Shown here one piece after another: positions 17,473-26,963 of a DNA stretch of 64,000 nucleotides; positions within the stretch are counted from its first letter, which is position 1; every line of letters begins with the position of its first letter. The DNA lies in NCBI GenBank assembly GCA_934096015.1, contig CAKOLD010000002.1, positions 8,873-72,872 on the forward strand. The letters are read 5' to 3'. A program made the position numbers and the translations under genes. Below the pieces are notes generated by a model that saw nothing but the letters and a program-made list of their open reading frames with translations, did no database searches and was not told where the DNA came from. Origin of the DNA: an uncultured Bacilli bacterium. GTDB taxonomy: Bacteria; Bacillota_I; Bacilli_A; RF39; UBA660.

Positions 17473-17600
17473 TGTATTTATTTCCTATGGTAATCGTATC
17501 AAATTTTTAATTATTTTTATATAGTTTTATCAAAAAAACTATGGTATTCTGATATTGAGACTAGGTTATATACAATTTATGAAACGAGTGGGGAATAGTT

Positions 17601-18224
17601 ATGGAAATATTTAGTTTAATTGTTATTTGGGTGTTTGTTATTTGGGTAGTTATAAGTGGATATTATTCTTGTGAATTACAGAAGAAAAATATAAAAAACT
17701 TGATTGAAAATGGTAAAAAAGCGAAAGCTAAGGTTATTGATTACATTAGCTTTAGGACTTATGATGGTGATAATTTTGATTATGTTTGTTATCCTTTGTT
17801 GGAAATTGATACCGGATATAGTAAATTTTTACATCTTTGTGTAAGAACTGATGGATGCAGATCTAATTTTGTTAGAAAAGATTTTCCTATTGGAAGTATA
17901 GTAGATGTTTATTATTTTGAATCTAATGAAAGTATAGTTCAATTGAACTGGGAAAATAAGATTTTTTTAAATAAAAAATATAATAAGTTAGCTATGACAT
18001 TTGATTTGCCGAAAGTGTTTGTTTTAAGTTCTATGGACCAAAAATTATCTTCTGATAAAGGTGTTAATATACCAGATTTACCGAATACAAATATAAAAGA
18101 TAATGATATATGGATTGCGGGGTCCTCTTTAGAGAAAACTTCGCTTAAATTACATACAAGGATCAGTCTTTATTTATTAGCTGTAGCTATTTTTTTCACT
18201 TTTATGGTAATAAAGTTTGGTTAG
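17601..18224 (+). CDS. DUF3592-like membrane protein
   Basis: 207 residues with hydrophobic helices at both ends (about 4-24 and 186-204). Between them is a beta-rich domain with the sequence logic of DUF3592: a KAKVIDY strand, a YPLLEIDTG strand, then FPIGSIVDVYYFESNES. Family function is unknown. Starts at ATG after GTGGGGAATAG. Confidence 0.55.
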   Translation: MEIFSLIVIWVFVIWVVISGYYSCELQKKNIKNLIENGKKAKAKVIDYISFRTYDGDNFDYVCYPLLEIDTGYSKFLHLCVRTDGCRSNFVRKDFPIGSIVDVYYFESNESIVQLNWENKIFLNKKYNKLAMTFDLPKVFVLSSMDQKLSSDKGVNIPDLPNTNIKDNDIWIAGSSLEKTSLKLHTRISLYLLAVAIFFTFMVIKFG

Positions 18225-18283
18225 TAGTAGATTGTTCTTTTTTTAAATGTTATATTTATTATAGAAGTGAGGTGTGATTTTTT

Positions 18284-18553
18284 ATGGAGGGTATTCCTGC
18301 GGAGTATAAACCATTAAGTCCTTGGGCTTATTTTGGGTATAGTATTTTATTTTCTATTCCGTTAGTTGGATTTATATTACTAATTGTATTTTCTCTTGAT
18401 AATAGTAATATAAATAGAAGAAATTTTGCTAGAAGTTATTGGTGTACATTAATTCTTTTAGTAATAATATTTATAATTCTAATTATTTTTGTTTCTACAA
18501 TTGGTAATGATGTAGTAGATACATCAAATTTTATGTTTAATTTTTTAAAATAA
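18284..18553 (+). CDS. Small two-helix membrane protein
   Basis: 89 residues. An N-terminal AEYKPLSPWAYFGY segment leads into a hydrophobic helix (ILFSIPLVGFILLIVFSL), then the conserved-looking NINRRNFARSYW loop and a second helix. This sequence style recurs in small Firmicute membrane proteins of unknown role. The start follows GAGGTG. Confidence 0.6.
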   Translation: MEGIPAEYKPLSPWAYFGYSILFSIPLVGFILLIVFSLDNSNINRRNFARSYWCTLILLVIIFIILIIFVSTIGNDVVDTSNFMFNFLK

Positions 18554-18609
18554 TTTTTGGTTTAGTATTTATAGTTTATTGATATAATTATATTGAAGGA
18601 GAGACTTTT

Positions 18610-19221
18610 ATGCAAGCATTTATTATTTCGTTTATGAATAAGTTTGGATATTTAGGCATTACTTTTTTAATAGCTTTAGAAAATGTTTTTCCACCAATTC
18701 CTAGTGAAGTTATTTTAGGGTTTGGGGGATTTATGACTACCTATACTAAACTAAATGTTATTGGTGTTATATTATTTGCGACAATTGGTTCTATTGTGGG
18801 AGCTATTATACTTTATTATATTGGCAAATTATTGAATAAGGAAAGATTAAAAAAAATTGTTAATGGTAAAATAGGAAAATTATTATTTTTAAAAGAAAGT
18901 GATATAGATAGTTCTTTTAAATGGTTTGATACTAAAGGATATAGAACTGTATTTTTTTGTAGATTTGTACCGGTTGTTAGAAGTTTAATAAGTATACCAG
19001 CAGGTATGAGTAAGATGAATTTTATTAAATTTTTAATTCTTACAACTATTGGATCTCTTATATGGAATACAGTTTTAGTAATTATTGGTTCTTTACTTGG
19101 TAATAATTGGGAAAGTTTAGTATTAGTTATAGATAAATATTCTTTTGTTGTTTTATTATTAATTATTATTTTTATTATAATTTTTGTTTATAAATTTTAT
19201 AAAACTAGATTAAAAAAATAA
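18610..19221 (+). CDS. DedA family membrane protein
   Basis: 203 residues, several membrane helices. ENVFPPIPSEVILGFGGF near the N-terminus and CRFVPVVRSLISIPAGMSKM in the middle are the two signature segments of DedA/SNARE-associated proteins. The Glu and the Arg pair needed for DedA activity are present. Members act as lipid (undecaprenyl phosphate or phosphatidylethanolamine) flippases at the cytoplasmic membrane. It starts after GGAGAG and ends at a terminator. Confidence 0.9.
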   Translation: MQAFIISFMNKFGYLGITFLIALENVFPPIPSEVILGFGGFMTTYTKLNVIGVILFATIGSIVGAIILYYIGKLLNKERLKKIVNGKIGKLLFLKESDIDSSFKWFDTKGYRTVFFCRFVPVVRSLISIPAGMSKMNFIKFLILTTIGSLIWNTVLVIIGSLLGNNWESLVLVIDKYSFVVLLLIIIFIIIFVYKFYKTRLKK

Positions 19222-19222
19222 G

Positions 19223-19243
19223 AGAGACTTTTAAGTCTTTTTT
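19223..19243 (+). terminator. Terminator after the DedA gene
   Basis: AGACT (19225-19229), loop TTTA, AGTCT (19234-19238), then a T run. It separates the DedA gene from the surface/secretion locus. Confidence 0.6.
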
Positions 19244-19303
19244 AATTGCATAAAATATGATTTTGTGATAATGTTTTAATAGTAGGGTAGGTGCGTTTAT
19301 TTT

Positions 19304-22111
19304 ATGAGAAATAGATTCAAAAAGAAACTGATGTTTGTTTTTGTATTGGTTGCTATAATTGGTAGTAGTTTTTTGTATTTAAATAATAATCAATTTAAAA
19401 ATAAAAATAATTTAGTTGCTATTGATTATAGTGAGGATGCTAATTATAAGGTTATATTTGATGCTAGTAGTGGATCATTATCTGGTTTTAATACTTATGG
19501 GTATACTAAATTAAGAGATGGAGTATATGGAGTTAATGATGTAAATAGTCAACCTGAATCAGTAACTTTTTCTGAAAGAAATGGTCACAACATAATGTAT
19601 TGGAGTTTAGATGCTGCTTGTTCATCAAAAGATTTACAAGTGGGAGAGAATTTTGATTTATCTACTCATAAAGTCTATTATGCATGTTATGAAGAGGATG
19701 GTTTTGACAATGACGGTATAAGATACCCACAAGAAAATAGTTATGTTTCTGGAGCTATTGTTGAGTGTGGAGATCAAATTCATGTTACTTCTTGTTATGT
19801 AAAATTTGGAGGATCAGCTCGTGATTTAGGCTTTAAAGAATATTGTGATTTTGACAAAATAAAGAGAACTGATAGTGATTCTTTTGTAGAAGGATATGGA
19901 ACAGTTTATAGAAATAGATTAAATAAAGCTCCTGTTCAAAATTGTAAGCAAAAATATACTGCATACTTTCATGAACATAGTTTTCAAAATGGAGAAGAAA
20001 TTTTTGGTGATCAGTTAGAATGTGGTTCTACAGAGTATGTAGAAAATGGTGTTTGTAAGTCTGTTGGTAATGCAGGTGATAAAGTAAAAACTCCAAATTC
20101 TTCTAATTTAAATTTTTATGGTAGAAAATTTATAGGATGGGCAGCAGATGATGATGGTGTAGATGTTAACTGTTCTGGCAGTTTAGTTACAGATTATGAT
20201 GTAGTTATTAATAGTGACGTTCATTATTATGCTTGTTTTGAAAATAAACAAGAATCTTGTACTAGTTCTTCAAAAATTACTGATGCAGTTGGAACTAATG
20301 ATGTTAAGGTTTGTTATAATTCTGTAAAAAATAGTAGTGGTAATTATGTTTTAAATGCTATTAGTGGTGATTATGGAGAATTAATTTCTTGTAGAAGTGG
20401 ATATGTATTAGATAATATCTCTTCGACTAATGTTACTGTTGATACATGTAATAAAGAAGGTATTTGTTATAAAAATTATAGACTTACTTGTAAAAGTCAA
20501 GAAAGACCTAAAATTACTTCAATTACTAATGGTACAGTTAGAAGCGATGGTTATGGTTTAATAGAATTTAGTGCTTATAGTGATGTTGGAATTAAAGGAT
20601 ATTATGCTAGTAGTTTTTATGAACAACCAACAGTGAATAGTGGTTGGATATTTGATCCTAGAGGAAGTTATTCAATTAATAGTACTCCTGGTTTAGTATT
20701 TTTATGGGTTATTGATAATAATAATTCTATTAGTTATTCAGCTATGGGATCAGTATTAGATACGGTAAATAGCGATACTACTTTAAGTTCTTTAGAAATT
20801 AAAACTTCTAATGGAGATACTTTAAATCCAGAGTTAATTAGTGATGCTTTTGTAAGCAATGCTATAAATTCTAGTAATTATGTAAGATTATCTAATTCAT
20901 TAGTTAAGGATAGTAAGATTTTAGCATCTGGTTTTAATCCTTTTGAAACGGGATATAAAATTACTACAAATTCTTCATCAATAACTGTTTATGCAACTTT
21001 AACAAGTAATGATTCTCATTATGTAAGTGGTTTTGAACCTAGAACAGTGGATCTTGATTATGGTATTAATACTATTTTAATAAAGATACAAGATAAGAAT
21101 GGTAAAGTAAGAACTTATACTATTTTAGTAACTAGAAATGATGATAGAGATTCTACTAATACATTAAAAAGTATTACATTAAGTTCTGGAAAGATTAAGT
21201 TTGATCCTTATAAAACAGAATATATTGTAAATGTTGGAAAAAATAAAAAGAGTGTTAGTGTAGATGGGGTTTTAAGTAGTAAGAGTTCTCAATTTGTAGA
21301 TGGATTTGGTCCACGTAAAATTGAACTTAAAAATGAACGCACAGAGGTATTATTAAAAGTACAAAGTCAAACTGGAACTATTAGAGCATATTCAATAATA
21401 TTTGTAAAAACTGATAAAAATGAAGAAGAAGGTGGAGAAGCTTTATTGTCTTCATTGAGTTTATCTAAAGCATATATTGCGTTTAATTCAGAAGTTTTTG
21501 AATATAATACTACTGTTGAATATGAAGTTGATAGTTTGGATATATATGCTTTAGCACTTAATGGTGGAGATGCAGTAACAATTTATAAAAATAATCAAGG
21601 TGTAGAAGAAATTGTTAATCCATCTAATGTTGAACTTTCTCCTGGTTATAATAATTTTATAATTAAAGTTAGCAGTAAATCAGGAAAAGTAAATAAGTAT
21701 TATTTGAATATTTTGAGAAATGAAACTGGTTTAGATGTTTCTAGTGAAACGAAGTTAAGTATGCTTAGTATAGATGGATATGATATAAATTTTAATTCTG
21801 ATAAATTGAATTATGAAGTTAAAATTAAATCGGAGAAGACTTTAGTTATAGCTGCAACACCTCAGAGTAATCGTTCAGAAATATTTATTAAAGGGAATGA
21901 TAATTTAACAGCATTTAGTACAGTTAGATTAAAAGTAGTTGCTGAAGATGGTCAATCTAGAGAATATATTATTGATATTCAAAAAGATAAATTTAATAAA
22001 AAAATAGAAACTATTGGTTTAATCAGTGGTGTTGGTATAATTTTATGTGGTATACTATTTATTGGTATAAAGAAAAGAAGAAAATCTATTAATGATTATT
22101 ATGCAGAGTAG
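19304..22111 (+). CDS. Large surface protein with cadherin-like beta-sandwich repeats
   Basis: 935 residues. An N-terminal hydrophobic helix (about 8-26) acts as signal or anchor. A Cys-rich part (about 40-400) includes segments like Listeria-Bacteroides (Flg_new) repeats: YKVIFDASSGSLS, GRKFIGWAADDDG, VHYYACFE. About 480-890 holds four cadherin-like beta-sandwich units, each with LxSLxxSxGxIxFxxxxxxY and a closing G.xRxYxIxI strand. A C-terminal helix (GLISGVGIILCGILFIGI) with a basic tail anchors it. The topology is outside-facing. First gene of the secretion-like locus; probably an adhesin or wall-linked stalk. A weak promoter may lie at 19246-19275. Confidence 0.75.
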   Translation: MRNRFKKKLMFVFVLVAIIGSSFLYLNNNQFKNKNNLVAIDYSEDANYKVIFDASSGSLSGFNTYGYTKLRDGVYGVNDVNSQPESVTFSERNGHNIMYWSLDAACSSKDLQVGENFDLSTHKVYYACYEEDGFDNDGIRYPQENSYVSGAIVECGDQIHVTSCYVKFGGSARDLGFKEYCDFDKIKRTDSDSFVEGYGTVYRNRLNKAPVQNCKQKYTAYFHEHSFQNGEEIFGDQLECGSTEYVENGVCKSVGNAGDKVKTPNSSNLNFYGRKFIGWAADDDGVDVNCSGSLVTDYDVVINSDVHYYACFENKQESCTSSSKITDAVGTNDVKVCYNSVKNSSGNYVLNAISGDYGELISCRSGYVLDNISSTNVTVDTCNKEGICYKNYRLTCKSQERPKITSITNGTVRSDGYGLIEFSAYSDVGIKGYYASSFYEQPTVNSGWIFDPRGSYSINSTPGLVFLWVIDNNNSISYSAMGSVLDTVNSDTTLSSLEIKTSNGDTLNPELISDAFVSNAINSSNYVRLSNSLVKDSKILASGFNPFETGYKITTNSSSITVYATLTSNDSHYVSGFEPRTVDLDYGINTILIKIQDKNGKVRTYTILVTRNDDRDSTNTLKSITLSSGKIKFDPYKTEYIVNVGKNKKSVSVDGVLSSKSSQFVDGFGPRKIELKNERTEVLLKVQSQTGTIRAYSIIFVKTDKNEEEGGEALLSSLSLSKAYIAFNSEVFEYNTTVEYEVDSLDIYALALNGGDAVTIYKNNQGVEEIVNPSNVELSPGYNNFIIKVSSKSGKVNKYYLNILRNETGLDVSSETKLSMLSIDGYDINFNSDKLNYEVKIKSEKTLVIAATPQSNRSEIFIKGNDNLTAFSTVRLKVVAEDGQSREYIIDIQKDKFNKKIETIGLISGVGIILCGILFIGIKKRRKSINDYYAE

Positions 22112-22119
22112 GTGTTATA

Positions 22120-22797
22120 TTGAAAAAGTATTTTGTTAGTTTAATAATTTTATTAATTTTTCCACTAATAGTTAAAGCTGAGAGTTGTAGTGGAATAAGT
22201 GAGACTTATTGTGAAAAAAGTAACTCATCATGTTTATCTGGATTACAAAACAATGGGTATAATAAATGGAGTACTTCAGGTAATACTGGAGAGACTTGTA
22301 TTAAAGTAATTGCTGAAAGAAATGGGACAACAACTACATATTTGAGTGGAATGAATCCTAAAAGCAATTACAAGTGTAGTGATGGAAGTGTAGCAACTGC
22401 AACTAGAATTGCTTCGGCTCTTCCTAGCGAAGAGACTTCTGCTACAGGAAATTATTATGTTCCAGAACTATGGAAAGTAGTTTGTCCTACAAGTTCTTCT
22501 GGAAATAATTCTGGTAGTAATACTGGTAATAATGGTAGTAATTCAGGAAATACGAATAATTCAGGGACAACAACTACACCGACTACAACAAGAAGTTCTT
22601 CTAGTGGATCAAGTAATAATGGAACAACAAATAATGGAAATGGAACGTCAACTAATTCAAATGGTCAAATAACTGGTACAACTGAAAGTAAAGATACTGG
22701 TGTGAAGACTTATTTTATAGTTTTGTTTTTAATGGCTGGGGTAGCTTATTTGGTTTTAGTCGTTTCTAAAAAGAAAAATTTATTTAAAAATATTTGA
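22120..22797 (+). CDS. Ser/Thr/Asn-rich surface protein with C-terminal anchor
   Basis: 225 residues. Signal peptide at 1-20 (IILLIFPLIVKAES), a Cys-containing globular part (about 21-125, six or more Cys), a low-complexity Gly/Asn/Ser/Thr stalk (about 125-190), and a C-terminal helix with KKK tail. The end resembles a sorting signal but no LPxTG is present; the nearest text is KDTG. It starts at TTG after AGGTG, nine bases past the preceding stop, so it is co-transcribed with the large surface protein. Confidence 0.65.
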   Translation: MKKYFVSLIILLIFPLIVKAESCSGISETYCEKSNSSCLSGLQNNGYNKWSTSGNTGETCIKVIAERNGTTTTYLSGMNPKSNYKCSDGSVATATRIASALPSEETSATGNYYVPELWKVVCPTSSSGNNSGSNTGNNGSNSGNTNNSGTTTTPTTTRSSSSGSSNNGTTNNGNGTSTNSNGQITGTTESKDTGVKTYFIVLFLMAGVAYLVLVVSKKKNLFKNI

Positions 22798-22843
22798 TTT
22801 ATGAACCGTTTTGTAATATGATAAATATATACAATATGGTAGT

Positions 22844-22871
22844 GGAGTCATATTGAATGACTCCTTTTTTT
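22844..22871 (+). terminator. Intrinsic terminator within the surface-protein cluster
   Basis: GGAGTCAT (22844-22851), loop ATTGA, ATGACTCC (22857-22864), then seven T. It lies just upstream of the ribosome binding site of the next gene, so it either ends the surface gene pair or works as an attenuator for what follows. Confidence 0.8.
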
Positions 22872-22886
22872 GAAAGAGGTTAAGCT

Positions 22887-23987
22887 ATGAAAAAAATTAA
22901 TTTTTTAGTGCTAGTTTTATTTTGTTGCATGTTTTGTGTTTCAGTTAATGCTGCAAATTCTGGAGATTCAGTAGGCAGTAATTTAACTGAATATAGTTGT
23001 TCTAAGTTTCAAGATTCTAATATGCTTATTGATAATGATACTTATTTTGGAAGATGTATGAAAGCTACTTGTAGTGGTAATAGATGGAAATTTAGTTATT
23101 ATTCAACTGAATCAGTTTCTTGTTCAAATGGTAATTTAAATCCATATATTACTGTTTCTAAATCTGGATGTGATGATTATCAGAATAGTAGTTGTACAGG
23201 TACTGTAGTAAAATATTGTACTACTTTAAATTATTTTGATTGTAATAGAACAGCTAATGGATCTAAATATGTAAAACCTACTAAAAAGGTAACAAAAACT
23301 ACTACAGTTGCACCAACAACAGAAGCTCCAACTACAGCTGCACCTTTAGATAATAATACTTACTTAAGTAGTTTAAAGGTATCTAGTGGATCAATTAATT
23401 TTAATAAAGATGTTAAAGAATATAGCATTGAAGTTGAATCTACTATTTCTAGTATTAATGTTGAAGCAACTGCTGAATCTGGAACTTCAACTGTTAGTGG
23501 AACAGGGGCAGTAAGTTTGAGTGATGGAGTAAACACTGTAACTATTACGGTTACTGCCCAAGATGGAAGTACAGATAATTATGTAATTAATATTAACAGA
23601 AAAGAAGTATTATCTAAAAATGCTAAATTAGCTTCTTTAACTGTTGATGGATATGATATAAATTTTGATCCTGATACTTATAATTATTCTTTAAAAATAA
23701 AAAAAGAAAGTACTTTGTCAATAGAAGCAACTACAGAGGATAGTAGTGCAATTTATATGGTTCAAGGCAACGAAAATTTAAAAAATAATAGTATGATTAA
23801 AGTTGTTGTTACCGCTCCTGATGGTGCAACTACTCAAGAATATACAATTACTGTACGTAAGTCTGGTAATGGAGCTGTTGTTATAGTAATTTTGGTTTTG
23901 ATTTTAGCAATAGGTGGAGGAGTAGCTGGTTTCTATTTCTACACTAGAAAGAAAAATGCAGGGGATAAAGAGTATGAGTACGAATAA
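22887..23987 (+). CDS. Surface protein with two cadherin-like beta-sandwich domains
   Basis: 366 residues. Signal peptide (about 1-23), a Cys-rich domain (about 30-125), a Thr/Pro/Ala linker, two cadherin-like units (about 150-230 and 245-325) of the same kind as in the large protein at 19304, and a C-terminal helix (VVIVILVLILAIGGGVAGF) followed by a basic-acidic tail. This is a shorter paralogue-like partner with the same topology. Its end overlaps the start of the VirB2-like gene by 14 bases, tying surface proteins and the secretion genes into one transcript. Confidence 0.72.
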   Translation: MKKINFLVLVLFCCMFCVSVNAANSGDSVGSNLTEYSCSKFQDSNMLIDNDTYFGRCMKATCSGNRWKFSYYSTESVSCSNGNLNPYITVSKSGCDDYQNSSCTGTVVKYCTTLNYFDCNRTANGSKYVKPTKKVTKTTTVAPTTEAPTTAAPLDNNTYLSSLKVSSGSINFNKDVKEYSIEVESTISSINVEATAESGTSTVSGTGAVSLSDGVNTVTITVTAQDGSTDNYVININRKEVLSKNAKLASLTVDGYDINFDPDTYNYSLKIKKESTLSIEATTEDSSAIYMVQGNENLKNNSMIKVVVTAPDGATTQEYTITVRKSGNGAVVIVILVLILAIGGGVAGFYFYTRKKNAGDKEYEYE

Positions 23988-24381
23988 AAAGAAAATATTA
24001 CTAGTAATTTCTATAATATTTATTGGTTTGCTTGCTTTTAAAGTTTATGCTGATCCAGCTCAAGAAGTTGGTTATGTTGGAGAAAACTTTTGTAGCGAAG
24101 ATAGTGTAAAAAGATTATTAGTTATTGCTGGATATATCTTAATATTTGCCAAAATTTTAATTCCATTAATTATTATAATTAAGGGGAGTTTAGATGTTTT
24201 TCAAGCAGTTATTGCTAAAGATAATAAAATTGTTGCCAGTGTAAAAACTTTAGCATTTAGGATTTTTTTAGGAATATTTATATTTTTTATTCCTAGTTTA
24301 GTAAAATGGACAGTTGGGTTATTTCCGAATGATAATAATCAATGTTTTGATTGTGTTTTATCTCCAACTGAATGTAGATAA
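23974..24381 (+). CDS. VirB2/TrbC-like small membrane subunit (copy 1)
   Basis: 135 residues. An N-terminal hydrophobic signal (LLVISIIFIGLLAFKVYAD), then two membrane helices (LLVIAGYILIFAKILIPLIIIIKG and TLAFRIFLGIFIFFIPSLVKW) joined by a short charged loop, and a C-terminal FDCVLSPTEC. This is the layout of VirB2/TrbC pilin-like subunits of type IV secretion systems in Gram-positives. ATG 23974 is preferred over 23956 for its GGGGATAAAG upstream site. Two further copies of this fold lie at 28778 and 29203. Confidence 0.6.
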   Translation: MSTNKKKILLVISIIFIGLLAFKVYADPAQEVGYVGENFCSEDSVKRLLVIAGYILIFAKILIPLIIIIKGSLDVFQAVIAKDNKIVASVKTLAFRIFLGIFIFFIPSLVKWTVGLFPNDNNQCFDCVLSPTECR

Positions 24382-24402
24382 ACTCTTTATTAAGAGTTTT
24401 TT
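24380..24402 (+). terminator. Terminator after the first VirB2-like gene
   Basis: AAACTCTT (24380-24387), loop TATT, AAGAGTTT (24392-24399), T run. It overlaps the stop codon. Confidence 0.75.
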
Positions 24403-24429
24403 CTTTTAATATAAATAGAGGTGAGTAAA

Positions 24430-26943
24430 ATGAAAAAATTTTTACATTATTTTTTAGCATTTTTAATTCCTATATTAATTTTTTGTTTAGCAATGTATTT
24501 TATGAATTTGTATCCTTTTGGAGATCAATCCTTTAGAATAAAAGATGCTTTTAGTCAATATCCTGCTTTTTTTGAAGGTTTAAGACAAGGAAATTTCTTT
24601 ACTTTTAAAATAGGTTTAGGCACTAATTTTTATCCAATATTTACAACCTATTTAGCTAATCCTCTTAATTTAGTGTATTTTTTATTTAAAAATTATCAAT
24701 TTGAAATATTTTTCTTTCTTTTAATAATTTTTAAAATTGGATTAATAGGACTTAGTATGAATATATTATTGAATTATAAAAATGGATATAATAAATGGTC
24801 ACTATTATTTTCTACAATATATTCTTTATGTGGATTTGTTTCACTTTATTATTTTAATTATCAATTTTTAGATGCATTATATATGTTACCATTAATTATG
24901 ATAGGAATAGATAAAATAGTAAGTAATGATAAAAATTTAATGTATTTTATTACTCTTACTTTAATGATAATATTTCATTATTATACAGCTTATATGATAT
25001 GTGTTTTTTTGGTAATTTATTTTTTCTTTTTATTATATAATAAGGATTTTAATAAAAAGACTAAATTAAAAAAGATAAAAAAATTTTTTATTACAAGTTT
25101 ATTTTGTGGTTTATGTTCTTCTTTTATAACTATTCCTACTTTTTACAGTTTATTGCAGGGAAGAACTTCATATTACGAAGGCTTAAAATATTTTGCTATT
25201 AATAAAAATGGAGGATCTTTCTTTTATAATTTAACTTCTTCTAGTACTTTTGTTACAGATTTAATAGGTACATGTGCACCAGTTTTTATTACTTTACTTG
25301 TTATAGTTTTAATTATTTTTACTTTCTTTAGAAAAGATATCAATAAAAAATATAAGGCTTCTTTATTGATAATAATTTTATTATATTTTCTTTCTTTAAG
25401 TTTTAATTTATTTTATGATGCTTGGCATGTATTTCAGGAGCCAGTAGGATTACCTGGAAGGTTTGTTTTTACTTTTAATGCTTTTTTAGTTTTAATTTCT
25501 TATAATACTTTTTTAAATATTCCTAAAATTAAAATTAAAAATAAAATTATTATTTATATAGTTACAATTGTTACAATATTATTATCATTTTTATATAAAT
25601 TATATTTAATTAATTTTAAAGAATTAGATAATATTTATTATTATATGATAATATTCAATTTATTATCTTTATTTTGCTATATATTTTTTATGGATAAGAA
25701 AAAAGGCAAATATTTAATTATATTTTTAGTATTATGTGAATTATTATGTAATCAAATATTTTCTTTTAATGTTTCATTTGCTTATGCTAAATATGATGAT
25801 CGTACAGTTAATTTAAAAAAGGAAAAAGATATTGCTGAATTTTATGATAATTTAAAAAATAATAACTATCTAAGAATGGAAACGTATGATAGTTATAACA
25901 GTGGTATGTTTTATAATTATAATTCTGTTAGTTATTACGTTTCAATTTATAATAATAATTTAAGTTTATTTGTAAATAAAAGTAATAAAAATAGTGAAAA
26001 TAGTGAAAATTATATGCACATAATTTCCTACAAATCCAATTTTTTATTTGATTCGTTTTTTGGCATTGGAAATACTGTTTATTTTAAATCAGATGATATG
26101 TGTTATGAAAAACATAATGGTGTAGTTATTAAAAGCTTAGGATTTTTAGTGAATAGTGATGATCTATATAATGATTTAAATAATTCTATTGATGATATTG
26201 TAAAATTGTATAATGATTTTACAAAAAATAAGTATAATTTAAAATTGAAGGAATTAACACCAAGTATAGTATATGATAATGTTAAATTAAATGATGGTAT
26301 TTTTTCTTTAATTAACGATAATTACGATGGGAAAGTAAGGTTTAAATATATATTTGATGAAGATATGTATATTAATCTTGATTTATTAGAAGGACAGTAT
26401 TTTACTTATTTGAAATCTGGAGTTGAATATGATACCGAAGATACCATCAATGTAATTTATAATAATAAAAAGGTTAATAGTGTGAATAAGGTAAGAAAAG
26501 GAGATAAGTTAGAAATCATTTTAACTATTCCAAGAGATTTAAAATCAGTTCTAAATAATTTTAAAAATATTACTGGTGTAAATAAACAAGTTTTTACTAA
26601 TGTAATTAATGATTTAAATGAGAATGTTATTGAAGATATTACATTTAATTCTTTTGGGTTTACGGGGGATTTACAATCAACTTCTGATAAAAATTATGCA
26701 GTATTAACAATTCCTTATGATGAAAATATTTTAATAAAAGTGGATGGAGAAAAAGTTAATTATAATAAAATATTAGGTGGGATAATAGGTTTTAAAATAC
26801 CTGAGGGCCGCCATAAAATAGATTTTGAATATCACATAAAAGGCTTAAAAATGGGAATAATAATATCAAGTATTAGTTTAGTAGTGTTTTTGTTTACAAA
26901 AATTCTTGAAAAAAAAAATAATACTAGGTATAATAATAGGTGA
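24430..26943 (+). CDS. YfhO family polytopic membrane protein
   Basis: 837 residues. An N-terminal half with about a dozen membrane helices carries FGDQSFRIKDAFSQYPAFFEGLRQGN and TYLANPLNLVYF, the hallmark of YfhO. The large extracytoplasmic domain (about 480-790) is followed by a last helix. In Bacillus, YfhO is needed for glycosylation of lipoteichoic acid, probably as a GT-C type transferase. The ATG at 24430 follows GAGGTGAG. Lying within the secretion-like locus, it might glycosylate the Ser/Thr/Asn-rich surface proteins, which is inference. Confidence 0.85.
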   Translation: MKKFLHYFLAFLIPILIFCLAMYFMNLYPFGDQSFRIKDAFSQYPAFFEGLRQGNFFTFKIGLGTNFYPIFTTYLANPLNLVYFLFKNYQFEIFFFLLIIFKIGLIGLSMNILLNYKNGYNKWSLLFSTIYSLCGFVSLYYFNYQFLDALYMLPLIMIGIDKIVSNDKNLMYFITLTLMIIFHYYTAYMICVFLVIYFFFLLYNKDFNKKTKLKKIKKFFITSLFCGLCSSFITIPTFYSLLQGRTSYYEGLKYFAINKNGGSFFYNLTSSSTFVTDLIGTCAPVFITLLVIVLIIFTFFRKDINKKYKASLLIIILLYFLSLSFNLFYDAWHVFQEPVGLPGRFVFTFNAFLVLISYNTFLNIPKIKIKNKIIIYIVTIVTILLSFLYKLYLINFKELDNIYYYMIIFNLLSLFCYIFFMDKKKGKYLIIFLVLCELLCNQIFSFNVSFAYAKYDDRTVNLKKEKDIAEFYDNLKNNNYLRMETYDSYNSGMFYNYNSVSYYVSIYNNNLSLFVNKSNKNSENSENYMHIISYKSNFLFDSFFGIGNTVYFKSDDMCYEKHNGVVIKSLGFLVNSDDLYNDLNNSIDDIVKLYNDFTKNKYNLKLKELTPSIVYDNVKLNDGIFSLINDNYDGKVRFKYIFDEDMYINLDLLEGQYFTYLKSGVEYDTEDTINVIYNNKKVNSVNKVRKGDKLEIILTIPRDLKSVLNNFKNITGVNKQVFTNVINDLNENVIEDITFNSFGFTGDLQSTSDKNYAVLTIPYDENILIKVDGEKVNYNKILGGIIGFKIPEGRHKIDFEYHIKGLKMGIIISSISLVVFLFTKILEKKNNTRYNNR

Positions 26944-26963
26944 AAATAAGGAGGAATGTTTAA

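Noticed and set aside
17473..17600. Small RNA between the DUF4177-like and DUF3592-like genes
   Set aside because: Only one AT-rich imperfect hairpin; no promoter-terminator pair that would define a transcript.
22480..22690. CRISPR-like or satellite repeat in the Asn/Ser/Thr stalk region
   Set aside because: Repeats are short, irregular codon-level low complexity within an open frame; no spaced direct repeats.
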